Shown here: positions 53,151 to 60,823 of the stretch, piece after piece
Position numbering within the stretch: the first letter of the stretch is position 1
Layout: each line of letters begins with the position of its first letter
From: JAJCYK01 sp965224285
GTDB lineage: Bacteria > Bacteroidota > Bacteroidia > Cytophagales > Cyclobacteriaceae
NCBI GenBank assembly: GCA_965224285.1
Contig: OZ245043.1
Span: 5,118,934-5,182,933 of the forward strand
DNA: 64,000 nt
Reading direction: 5' to 3'
The notes under the pieces: model-generated
Database searches by the model: none
Told to the model about the DNA's origin: nothing
Seen by the model: only the letters and a program-made list of their open reading frames with translations
Made by a program: the position numbers and the translations under genes

Positions 53151-53860
53151 TCGATCTGGCAGTAAAACTTCTGTTGGCACACGTACTGGGGGATTTTGTG
53201 CTTCAGCCATCCCGCTGGATAAAGCACAAGCAGCAGGAAAAACACCGCTCTCCCTACCTGTACTTTCATGTACTGGTACATCTGACACTGCTGATAGTCA
53301 TGGTGGGCATAACCGGGAGATATTGGTTGGGAATTGGAGTGATTGTGATCTCCCACCTGATCATTGATCTGGTAAGCGTAAACTTGATTCACCGTGTAAG
53401 CTCCAGATGGCTGTTTATGGGAGATCAGTTTGCCCACGTACTAATACTGGATGCTGTGGTCTACTACTATCACCCTTTTTCCGTGTCGCCTGTGGTTTCA
53501 ACCCAGAATCTGTTGTTGGTAGTGGCCTTGTTACTGGTGACGGTGGTTTCGGCAAAGTTTATGAAGAAGTTCATTGCCCGATGGGACCTTACCCCCTTGG
53601 ATAAAGATTCCTCTCTTAAGGACGCCGGTACTTATATAGGTATCCTTGAGCGGCTATTTGCCTTCGTTTTTATCGTTGCGGGTCAATGGCAAGCGTTGGG
53701 TTTTCTGTTAGCCGCAAAATCGGTATTCCGTTTTGGAGACCTCAGCAAATCACGGGATCGCAAGCTAACGGAATATATCCTAATCGGCACTCTTATGAGT
53801 TTTGCCCTGGCGGTGATCATTGCATTAGCTTACCTGAAGGTGCTATTGTGGTTGGAATAA
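53147..53860 (+). CDS. DUF3307 membrane protein
   Basis: The 237 residues begin at a TTG (53147) that overlaps the TGA of the SatD gene (TTGA), so translation is coupled. The N-terminal LLLAHVLGDFVLQPSRWIKH is the DUF3307 signature, followed by several membrane helices (about 40-62, 65-82, 95-115, 120-142, 172-192 and 215-235). The family is a usual neighbour of SatD. Function unknown; a membrane effector or channel under SatD control is a speculation from gene order. Confidence 0.88.
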   Translation: MIDLAVKLLLAHVLGDFVLQPSRWIKHKQQEKHRSPYLYFHVLVHLTLLIVMVGITGRYWLGIGVIVISHLIIDLVSVNLIHRVSSRWLFMGDQFAHVLILDAVVYYYHPFSVSPVVSTQNLLLVVALLLVTVVSAKFMKKFIARWDLTPLDKDSSLKDAGTYIGILERLFAFVFIVAGQWQALGFLLAAKSVFRFGDLSKSRDRKLTEYILIGTLMSFALAVIIALAYLKVLLWLE

Positions 53861-54023
53861 GACAAGAGGCCACGTCATAACTTTACATGCGATAATACGT
53901 AAGTTTTTAATATGAGATAAGGCCCTCAGAGGATTTCTTCGCACACCTTGAAATAAATCTGTTGCTGCCGGTAATGTCTCACCTTCCCCGACCATAAAGG
54001 AGCAAATTGAAACCCTAAAATCA

Positions 54024-54647
54024 GTGAAAGCAACAACTTTTAATCAAGTAACAGATCAGCGACGCGCAGGATTTTCCTTACGTCCCTTAGCTGCCATATT
54101 AGTTGCCGGGTGGTCCAAAGCCGGGAATATGAACCACTTTGAAGATGAAGATCATCGGCAGAAAACGGTAAACCGCATTCAACGATTACAGCAGTACTAC
54201 TATGAGAAATACCAAGCTAAATGCATTACTAACATGGGTGAGGGAATGATGGCTGCTTTTCCATCTGCCTGTAAAGCTCATGAATGTGCCAGGGAGATAC
54301 AAGCCGGTGTGGAGAAATTACTGGCATCCAGACTTTCTATAGGTATTCATATGGGCGAAGTAACCTACCTGGATCAGGATGTACTGGGAAATACCGTTAC
54401 CGTCGCGGGAGCTTTGCAGGAAGTGGCATTGCCTGGACAGATCCTGATGTCTGAAGCAATTGCCCTGAATAGCTTTTCTGAAACTGAATCATGTGGAGTT
54501 TATCAGCTGGACGGGATACGTACTCCGGTAATTGTTTATGCTGCCAGCATGAAAGAAAACAGCCATGAGCTGGAGGTTTACGTTAGAGATCATGGCTCCA
54601 AAACCATTAGCACACAGCCTGAAGAAGTCCGAAAAACCTTGCCTTAG
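54024..54647 (+). CDS. Class III nucleotidyl cyclase homologue with lost catalytic residues
   Basis: The 207 residues start at a GTG (54024), as no ATG is available. The cyclase fold is visible: RPLAAILVAGWSKAG, ITNMGEGMMAAFPSACKAHE, SIGIHMGEVTYLDQDVLGNT and EVALPGQILMSEAIA. Compared with active enzymes, the first metal Asp is G29, the second is E73, and the transition-state Asn and Arg of VNxAxR read VTVAGAL. It is therefore a pseudo-cyclase, probably a regulatory or binding module. It follows the SatD/DUF3307 operon by 163 bp on the same strand. Confidence 0.82.
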   Translation: MKATTFNQVTDQRRAGFSLRPLAAILVAGWSKAGNMNHFEDEDHRQKTVNRIQRLQQYYYEKYQAKCITNMGEGMMAAFPSACKAHECAREIQAGVEKLLASRLSIGIHMGEVTYLDQDVLGNTVTVAGALQEVALPGQILMSEAIALNSFSETESCGVYQLDGIRTPVIVYAASMKENSHELEVYVRDHGSKTISTQPEEVRKTLP

Positions 54648-54731
54648 GATTTAGTGCCATAGGTAGATAACATACTTTTGCAAAGTATTTGAATTTCAGT
54701 ATATTATAGCTGAATCATAATCTATCATATC

Positions 54732-55214
54732 ATGAAAAGAATTGCACTATTAGCCTTATTGTTCGCCTGCCAGCCCCCGGAAGCTCCCGACACCTCCGAA
54801 CAGGATAAGGCCAATGTGGAGGCCGTATCCAAGCAATACGGGGAGGCTATAATCGCAGGAGATCTTGAAACCCTCAGAAACCTTGGTGGTGAGGGCACTT
54901 TGATGCCGCCAGCGGAAGCAGCTATTCAAGGACCTGAAAATATTACCGCTTTTTTTCAGGATGGCCCCGATGTTGAAGGAAGTATAAGTCCCCAGGATTT
55001 CCATGTATCCGGTGACTTGGGTGTAGTCAGGGGAAATTATAATCTTACATTTACTGTTAGTGATTCCGTTGAGATGCAGGATAAGGGAAAGTATTTGGAA
55101 GTATGGTCGCGCCAGGAAGATGGCTCATGGAAGTTGCAGTATGATATCTGGAATTCCGATATCGCTCCTGAGGAAGATGAAAATATGGAGATAGAAATTG
55201 AAGAGGAGGGGTAG
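54732..55214 (+). CDS. DUF4440-like lipoprotein
   Basis: The 160 residues have a lipoprotein signal (MKRIALLALLFACQ, Cys 13) and an NTF2-fold domain of the DUF4440 type: VSKQYGEAIIAGDLETLRNL, GPENITAFFQDG, and YLEVWSRQEDGSWKLQYDIW. The tail is a stretch of Glu/Asp. Such proteins bind small ligands; the function is unknown. Confidence 0.8.
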   Translation: MKRIALLALLFACQPPEAPDTSEQDKANVEAVSKQYGEAIIAGDLETLRNLGGEGTLMPPAEAAIQGPENITAFFQDGPDVEGSISPQDFHVSGDLGVVRGNYNLTFTVSDSVEMQDKGKYLEVWSRQEDGSWKLQYDIWNSDIAPEEDENMEIEIEEEG

Positions 55215-55217
55215 CAG

Positions 55218-55652
55218 CTAGTCCAGAATGTGGTCATGGGATAAATAAACCAGAACGGGTTTGTCTTGAAGGCTAGCGAACTGATATTTAAGTCCTTTCA
55301 TCTCAGCCCCAGACCAGCTCATAGCTTTCGTTTGACGCACCCCGTCCAATTTACTCCAATCCTGCACCAGCATAGTAGTTGAGGCGCAAGAGTCCACACC
55401 TTGTATGGATATTTCCAGATACTCTTGGCTATCTGAATTGTGGTAGTCTTTGATCCAAAATTGTAGATCAGGCGAATGTTCCATATACCGTTTGAGTTCC
55501 TGGCGGTATTGACGACTATCGGGCGAGTACCGGGTGAATACCTCCGGATTGTTCGGGCAGGGTTGTTGACAGGAGAACATTAAAAGTATTATTGCTAATC
55601 CATTTGGAAGCTGTTGGAATGGCTTTTTTAAATGGCGCCTAAAATCTGACAT
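55218..55652 (-). CDS. Putative lipoprotein, unknown function
   Basis: The 144 residues have a membrane-like segment with a lipobox candidate (LAIILLMFSCQQ; Cys 28). The start at 55652 gives a somewhat long N-region (18 residues with several basic ones). The mature domain shows CASTTMLVQDWSKLDG and a C-terminal VLVYLSHDHILD. No family recognised. It is convergent with the DUF4440 lipoprotein gene, with a 3-bp gap. Confidence 0.5.
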   Translation of the reverse strand: MSDFRRHLKKPFQQLPNGLAIILLMFSCQQPCPNNPEVFTRYSPDSRQYRQELKRYMEHSPDLQFWIKDYHNSDSQEYLEISIQGVDSCASTTMLVQDWSKLDGVRQTKAMSWSGAEMKGLKYQFASLQDKPVLVYLSHDHILD

Positions 55653-55694
55653 TCGGTTAATCTATAAAATGTGCCAAGGATGAGTCGTTCTTGG

Positions 55695-55838
55695 TCAGGC
55701 TTTCTCCGTCAAAAAGACCGCTGCGATAGCAAAGAAGCCTATGCCGGTGATCCCCGGAGGAAGGGCTCCAGCTTGTGTGGATAAATAGATCATGACAACT
55801 CCCAAAATAATTAGCAGAATGGCAACTATCCTTTTCAT
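55695..55838 (-). CDS. Small two-helix membrane protein (47 residues)
   Basis: The minus strand codes for a 47-residue protein (ATG at 55838, TGA at 55695) with two hydrophobic stretches, MKRIVAILLIILGVVMIYLS and ITGIGFFAIAAVFLTEKA, joined by a short loop with ALPPG. The codon pattern is good and the frame is internally consistent. A decayed copy of its 5' end occurs 1.1 kb away. Function unknown. Confidence 0.6.
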   Translation of the reverse strand: MKRIVAILLIILGVVMIYLSTQAGALPPGITGIGFFAIAAVFLTEKA

Positions 55839-55911
55839 TTGAATTAATTTTTGTTTTAGGGAAGGTAGTTAGAGTGGGAGGTAAATACAAAATTAAATTA
55901 CGAATTACGGA
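55821..55911. repeat. Repeat B copy 1 (5' end of the small membrane gene and its upstream region)
   Basis: This stretch of about 90 bp recurs at 56960-57050 with moderate divergence, sharing GGCAACTATC, AGGTAGTTAGAGTGGGAGG and the ATTACG pattern. Confidence 0.65.
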
Positions 55912-56323
55912 TGAGAAATAATGAGAAATAACGAATTTTTGTCTAAAAACGGTAAGCACTATTCAGGGATTTACAGGACAACTAACAGCGCGAAGGTCGA
56001 AATCCGAAAGTTGGCTATTGGTACCATAAATCGTTAAAAGTGAAGAGCGCCTTTGAATGAGATTGCTTTGCTTCGCGGGCAATGATGTTCTGGTGATGAT
56101 TAGCCTTTGATCGACACCACTCTTAATATCGTCATCAGGGGGCTGAACACTATTAATTCCAGAATTATGTCAATAGGATTTAAGGAGGCCTTCCAGGGAT
56201 TGGGCGTTAAGAAAACCGAAATGGAAAGCGTGAAGAAATCATCGGTGTCTGAGGCTCTGATGCTTAGCAGTCAGGGGCGAGTTTCGGATGATTTTAGCTT
56301 GGAATGGAGGTTTTTAGCCCTAA

Positions 56324-56391
56324 GCCCTCGACAGCCTTGATTTTTTGTTTACTTTATCAAGAAAAAGTAAAGGCTGGCCCGGCCTGAGGGC
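56324..56391 (+). repeat. Three-tier hairpin element
   Basis: GCCCTC (56324-56329) pairs with GAGGGC (56386-56391), CAGCCTT (56332-56338) pairs with AAGGCTG (56370-56376), and TTACTTT (56349-56355) pairs with AAAGTAA (56364-56370). The whole is a 68-base stem-loop. It is not followed by a T-run, so it is not a plain terminator. It is not assigned to any gene. Confidence 0.55.
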
Positions 56392-56599
56392 AAAATGAAT
56401 TTGCTATTGGAGAATCGCCAATTAATTTTCTTAGGAAGACATTCTACTAAATTTGATACACGGATTCCAAACCTGTGTTATCAATTAACTTAACAAGATC
56501 CCCAGCGATTAGTAAGTATTATCCGTCGCAGCAGCTATGTTGGACAGAACCATCCACCACACTAGCTATGGGCTGGCACAGCTCTCTCCGCTTCGGTGC

Positions 56600-56944
56600 T
56601 TATGACGCGTTTTAGCAAGTAACTGATTATAAATTATATATAAAATCAGTCGCTTGGCTTTGCCGAGTGACGAATATGCATGATAACCATCTGTATGACC
56701 AGATGATCATAATATACTAAGGCCATTTTCGATCTCTTACGTCATCCTAGTTTTGTGTGTTTTCGTAGAAAAAATTCTACCTCGACATAACGTTTGGGTG
56801 ATATGAATAAGCTATAGATGTTGATGTAGTGGTCATCTGGAGCAGCGATCAATAGTTAATCTACCATAATAGTCACTCGGCGCAGCCAAGCGACTGAGTT
56901 ATGTAAATGTTTTATAATCAGTCACCTACAAGAATACGTCATAA
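56600..56944. mobile_element. MITE-like element with 68-bp inverted ends
   Basis: The left end (56604-56671) and the right end (56872-56940) are inverted copies, each with GTCGCTTGGC...CCGAGTGAC and an ACTGATTATAAA-type part, bordered by TTATGACG on the left and CGTCATAA on the right. The 200-bp centre holds no open frame. A related left half occurs at 60514-60708. No transposase is visible, hence a non-autonomous or extinct element. Confidence 0.55.
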
Positions 56945-56959
56945 ATACCGCAGTGGGAT

Positions 56960-57050
56960 GGCAACTATCTTTTTTTATTTGGATAAATCTTTTTTGTGAA
57001 AGGTAGTTAGAGTGGGAGGGAAATAAAAAATCAAATTACGGATTACGGAT
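56960..57050. repeat. Repeat B copy 2 (decayed)
   Basis: Diverged copy of 55821-55911. Where copy 1 has the small membrane gene's ATG, copy 2 reads ATA on the minus strand. Only the first codons of the gene are present. Confidence 0.6.
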
Positions 57051-57144
57051 AGGGAATGACGAATTTTTGAATGAGGTAGGCCTAAATTTAGATGACCAGG
57101 GTACTTCTGTTGAGCCGTATCGATTATCAGAGCGTCCTGATGTT

Positions 57145-57179
57145 AAAAAAAGCCCTGGAAGATTTCCAGGACTTTTTAT
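57145..57179 (-). terminator. Rho-independent terminator of the 57194 gene
   Basis: On the minus strand AGTCCTGGAA pairs with TTCCAGGGCT around a 3-base loop, followed by six T. It lies 14 bp after the stop codon. Five T on the other strand mean it could also act in the plus direction. Confidence 0.8.
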
Positions 57180-57193
57180 AAATAATACGGCCA

Positions 57194-57931
57194 TTATTCC
57201 AGGCTGCTCATTGCGGTATTAAGGCTCCAGATCTCGTCATAGGAATCCTCAAAGGCAAGGCCCATGGTCCGAACAAAGGGTACCCAGGAGTCATCTCCAT
57301 GCACTTTCCTAAATGCCTTCTCGAAATCGTCATCTTCGTCTAGTTCGGCAAAGTTTTTCATACTGGAGACAGTGGCCAGATGGCGCCCAAGATTTCCTTG
57401 GCGGAATTCATTGTCCCATACTGTCCATTGATTTTCTCCCTCCATGGCTTTTACTGCTTCACTGATCTGTTTTAGCAGCCCATTAACCAGAAATCCATAT
57501 TCATTGTTTACCTTCCATATTCGAACATAAATAAGGGGACTTGGTTCTTCACTTAGTACATTAGATAATTTATCATCCCGCTTCCAGTACTCCACACCAT
57601 CTGCTCCACCCAAATGTTGTCCAACCTTGGCCCAATCCTTATAATGGTCAGTACTGCCTGGCCTGCCATCAATGTCGGCAAACGTTAAGGGTCCCATCAT
57701 CCATACTAATTTGTTGGTATTAGGTCCGGTTATAATATTCCACACCACGGCATTGTAGGCTCCGCCTTGGTGAAATTTTTGATTGTGGGCTTTCATTACA
57801 GTTTCCAGTTCGGTTTGATCGGCCGCATTTTCCGGGCTTAGCATTACCGTCATGTACATGGTGTAGGAATTGTCTTGTGCTGTAAGCAGGATGGGAGCTG
57901 CCACCAGCAGGGTAATCAGTAGATTTCTCAT
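57194..57931 (-). CDS. Secreted protein of unknown function, possible dimeric alpha/beta-barrel type
   Basis: The 245 residues have a signal peptide (MRNLLITLLVAAPILLTAQ). The mature chain has two halves each with a strand-helix pattern (MYMTVMLSPENAADQTELET; then PLIYVRIWKVNNEYGFLVNG), which may be two EthD/antibiotic-monooxygenase-like ferredoxin folds. Trp and Met rich. No family name; function unknown. It is monocistronic, with its own terminator. Confidence 0.7.
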   Translation of the reverse strand: MRNLLITLLVAAPILLTAQDNSYTMYMTVMLSPENAADQTELETVMKAHNQKFHQGGAYNAVVWNIITGPNTNKLVWMMGPLTFADIDGRPGSTDHYKDWAKVGQHLGGADGVEYWKRDDKLSNVLSEEPSPLIYVRIWKVNNEYGFLVNGLLKQISEAVKAMEGENQWTVWDNEFRQGNLGRHLATVSSMKNFAELDEDDDFEKAFRKVHGDDSWVPFVRTMGLAFEDSYDEIWSLNTAMSSLE

Positions 57932-58095
57932 GCTTTTAATGTTTTGGTTAAATTGATTTGGGCTAATATAATGATTTATAGCTGGCAGGCAATCTTAGGT
58001 TAAATGAATTGAAGAAGGGGTGTTTGAGATAATGACGGCAATTGTAACAGGTAATAAATTACTGTGATTAGGGAATTTACAGCACCAGGAGCAAT

Positions 58096-58527
58096 CTAAT
58101 CCACCAGAGCAAGGGTGATCAGCGCCTCCTTAGGTCGCGAATCAAAATAGCTTAAAGGATAGGGTGTTACATTTTTCAGAACTAGTAAATGGGGACTTCC
58201 ATCTAACTCAATTCGAATGCTATCAGAGTCTGTTGATGAGAGGCAATCACCTTTACATAGATCTAAAGTTTGAATGGTACCGCTGTTGTCTCTTATAGCT
58301 ACTGTGGTTTCTACACCACCGGCATAAATGCAGGTTGATTGGGAAGGACAACGAGAATCCATTACACGCAATAATTTTATTTCAACAAATGAATTTTGAT
58401 TGGACTGAATTATTACTGTTTGGTACTTGTGTATGGCTACTTCTTGGTCAAGAGAGTGAATAGGTGACTGGTCCTCGCATTGAACCAATATCAAACTTAA
58501 GCAAAACCATGTAGCATGTGCCTTCAC
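58096..58527 (-). CDS. DSRCP-motif lipoprotein, paralogue 1
   Basis: The 143 residues have a lipoprotein signal with Cys 17 (LILVQCEDQ). The core is VMDSRCPSQSTCIYAGGVET followed by LDLCKGDC and KNVTPYPLSYF. The same DSRCP-x3-C, C-x-GDC and VTPYP pattern is seen in the proteins at 58612 and 59860. Four Cys may form two disulfides. Related small lipoproteins with DSRCP-type motifs are frequent in Bacteroidota; no function is known. Confidence 0.75.
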   Translation of the reverse strand: MKAHATWFCLSLILVQCEDQSPIHSLDQEVAIHKYQTVIIQSNQNSFVEIKLLRVMDSRCPSQSTCIYAGGVETTVAIRDNSGTIQTLDLCKGDCLSSTDSDSIRIELDGSPHLLVLKNVTPYPLSYFDSRPKEALITLALVD

Positions 58528-58611
58528 CGAGGTGTTTGATGTATATTTTACCAGTATAATTTTTAATGGCTACTTACAAATTCTGCTTTCGCCATTAGAT
58601 TTGCATCAACC

Positions 58612-59070
58612 TTAATTCAACCTCACCAACTTAAGCACAGCCGTCTTAGGATCATCCTGATTCTCAAAGGAAGGGTAGGGGGTCACCTCCGATAGGATCA
58701 CTGCATATCGTTTACTGTCCAACTCGACTTCCACGGTATCTTCTTCAATAAAACCTTGGTTACGCTGAAAGCAATCACCGATACAGAGTTCCACGGTTTT
58801 GGCAATCTCTTCTATGCCGGTCACTGATACCTTTACTTCTGCTTCCCCAAAACGCACGCAATTGGCGTTGATAGGGCAGCGTGAGTCGGTAATTTCCAAT
58901 ATGGATACTTCCAGGTAATCATTCTGCTTTTCGGACTCTACGGTGATCAGTTGATCCTCTGTGATCTCAAAATCACTGAGTAAGGTGTAGGTGAAGTTAT
59001 CATCATCATTACATTGCATCAAAGCCGCTACAGGCAATAATGCCAATAACAATTTTATTTTCATTTTCAT
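58612..59070 (-). CDS. DSRCP-motif lipoprotein, paralogue 2
   Basis: The 152 residues have a signal ending LMQCND (Cys about 19). The core is EITDSRCPINANCVRFGEAE, VELCIGDCFQRNQGF, and ILSEVTPYPSFENQ. It is closely similar to the 59860 protein and less so to the one at 58096. It lies 84 bp downstream of the 59.3 kb region and 84 bp upstream of paralogue 1. Function unknown. Confidence 0.78.
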   Translation of the reverse strand: MKMKIKLLLALLPVAALMQCNDDDNFTYTLLSDFEITEDQLITVESEKQNDYLEVSILEITDSRCPINANCVRFGEAEVKVSVTGIEEIAKTVELCIGDCFQRNQGFIEEDTVEVELDSKRYAVILSEVTPYPSFENQDDPKTAVLKLVRLN

Positions 59071-59283
59071 GTTTTATCCATGTATATATACTTATAGGAC
59101 ACTGACATAACCAGCAAAGTTGGAAGATGAGTTCGCCAATTTTCTTAGTCCGCAATAACTTAAGGCACACCTGCTAAATTATATCAAAAATAAGATCAGA
59201 TTATGCACCCGTGACCCTGATCCTCTCGTTAATAATTATACAACCCGAACACATTAATTCATCTTTAACCAAACACTAAGATC

Positions 59284-59715
59284 ATGGAAACTCAACCCAA
59301 AACCACCACCTTGAGCACCGAGGAATCTACCAATCTGGTCAAGCAATCTTATGACGCCTATTTTCAACAGGACATGGAACGCCTTATGAGCCTGTACAGC
59401 GAAGATATCGATTGGAAAATCTATGGTCCGGAGGCTCTTCCCACAGCTGGGAGTCAGCAAGGAAAAAGTCAAGTGATGGAGTTTTTCGAAAGAGTGGACG
59501 AACTTCTGGAAAATGATAGGTTTGAGGTTCATCAGTACGTGGCCCAGGGCAACACTGTGGTGGCTCTTGGAGAATACACGTGGCGTTCAAAGGTTACCGG
59601 ACGTACCATGGATGCTCCATTTGCTCACGTGATTACCATCAGGGATGGTAAAATTGTCAAATTCAGAGAACTTACTGATACCGCAGCGGCTTTGGAAGCT
59701 ATGACCGATGGTTGA
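59284..59715 (+). CDS. SnoaL-like (ketosteroid isomerase-type) protein
   Basis: The 143 residues lack a signal peptide and form one SnoaL-like NTF2 fold: VKQSYDAYFQQDMERLMSLY, DIDWKIYGPEALPTAG, FFERVDELLEN, and a C-terminal HVITIRDGKIVKFRELTDT. Ligand and reaction unknown. It stands in the opposite orientation between two DSRCP-motif paralogues and ends at its own terminator. Confidence 0.85.
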   Translation: METQPKTTTLSTEESTNLVKQSYDAYFQQDMERLMSLYSEDIDWKIYGPEALPTAGSQQGKSQVMEFFERVDELLENDRFEVHQYVAQGNTVVALGEYTWRSKVTGRTMDAPFAHVITIRDGKIVKFRELTDTAAALEAMTDG

Positions 59716-59735
59716 TCCCCCTTGATCAACTTAAG

Positions 59736-59765
59736 AGTCCTGGTTTAAACACCGGGACTTTTTTT
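59736..59765 (+). terminator. Rho-independent terminator after the SnoaL gene
   Basis: AGTCCTGG (59736-59743) pairs with CCGGGACT (59752-59759) with one G-T pair and an 8-base loop, followed by six T. It is 20 bp after the stop. Confidence 0.85.
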
Positions 59766-59859
59766 GTTACAGGTTTTGTATCTGCCCAACCGAATAAAGA
59801 GATACTCTAACGGCTACTAACGATTTACTGCTTTCACCGTCAAAGTTATCGCATTAACC

Positions 59860-60312
59860 TCAATTCAATTTTATCACCTTTAAAACGGCTGCCTTGGGAT
59901 CATTCCGGGTGGCATAGGAGGGGTAGGGAGTTACGTCTGATAATATGACAGCGTATGGTTTATGGTCCAATTCAACTTCAACCGTATCCACCTCAATAAA
60001 GCCTTGATTACGCTGAAAGCAATCCCCAATACAGAGGTCCAAAGTTTTAGCAATTTCTTCTAACCCGGACACCGATACTTTAACCTCGGCCTCTCCGTGG
60101 CGAATGCAGCTGGCATCAGCGGAACAGCGCGACTCTAAAATTTCCAAGACAGTTACTTCAACATAATCATCCTGTTGCTCCGATTGAATAGTGATTAATT
60201 GATCCTCTCTGAGCTCAAAGTCACGATTTAAGGCGGGGGTATTATCATCATCACACCGCATCATAACTAAAGCGGGGAGGATCAGCAAGAACCATTTTAT
60301 TTTCGATATCAT
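59860..60312 (-). CDS. DSRCP-motif lipoprotein, paralogue 3
   Basis: The 150 residues have a signal ending MMRCDD (Cys about 19). The core differs slightly from paralogue 2: EILESRCSADASCIRHGEAE, LDLCIGDCFQRNQGF, and ILSDVTPYPSYATR. The four Cys are conserved. Nucleotide similarity with 58612-59070 is high, so the two look like a fairly recent duplication with the SnoaL gene left between them. Confidence 0.78.
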   Translation of the reverse strand: MISKIKWFLLILPALVMMRCDDDNTPALNRDFELREDQLITIQSEQQDDYVEVTVLEILESRCSADASCIRHGEAEVKVSVSGLEEIAKTLDLCIGDCFQRNQGFIEVDTVEVELDHKPYAVILSDVTPYPSYATRNDPKAAVLKVIKLN

Positions 60313-60370
60313 AGCAATTAATCTTTACTAATAGACACTAACTAATAACGATTGGTTGGCACGAATAACG

Positions 60371-60823
60371 ATAATTACGAATTACGAAAGACAAAATACG
60401 ATATACAGGGGACCCGTCAGGGTCATGTCGAGCGTAGGCGAGACATCCTTTAAGTCAGTAACACGATCTCACTGAACTGCTTATGAAGCTTTAAGATCTC
60501 TCCACTACGGTGCTTATAACGTATTTTATCAAGTAACTGATTATAAAACATTTACGAAATCAGTCGCTTGGCTTTGCCGAGTGACGAATATGCATGATAA
60601 CCATCTGTATGACCAGATGATCATAATATACTAAGGCCAATTTTCGATCACTTACGTCATCCTAGTTTGGTGTGTTTTGGAATCAAAAAATTCCACCTCG
60701 GGATGACTTGTGTGGTGGCGAACAACGCAAAGGTCGAAATCCGAAGAGATGGATTATGAACTACGATCAGCAAACAAAAGCAGCCCTTCTAATTTCATTT
60801 ATTTTACGTAAACTGAATCCTTC
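60371..60823. repeat. Composite repeat block
   Basis: The non-coding space 60313-60823 holds repeat A copy 4 (60371-60400), a GTCATGTCGAGCG...GAGACATC unit at 60422-60447 that recurs at 62222-62248, a left-half copy of the MITE-like element (60514-60708), and GCAAAGGTCGAAATCCGAA at 60727. In the 60656-60708 part GTCATCC pairs with GGATGAC and TGGAAT with ATTCCA. Confidence 0.6.

Larger units (their letters stand above)
55839..57193. other. Repeat-rich region without functional genes
   Basis: These 1355 bp hold several repeats: short pieces that recur around 60.4-60.8 and 62.0-62.4 kb (GCGAAGGTCGAAATCCGAA at 55990; GAATGAGATTG...GCTTCGCG at 56055-56086), a three-tier hairpin at 56324-56391, and the MITE-like element at 56600-56944. 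No frame looks like a real gene. Confidence 0.65.

Noticed and set aside
55657..55959. A 100-codon minus-strand frame
   Set aside because: It is in a different frame from the convincing 47-residue membrane protein at 55695-55838 and its peptide has no protein character.
56107..56340. A 77-codon plus-strand frame
   Set aside because: It ends in the hairpin element and lies in repeat-derived sequence without signal, domain or neighbour logic.
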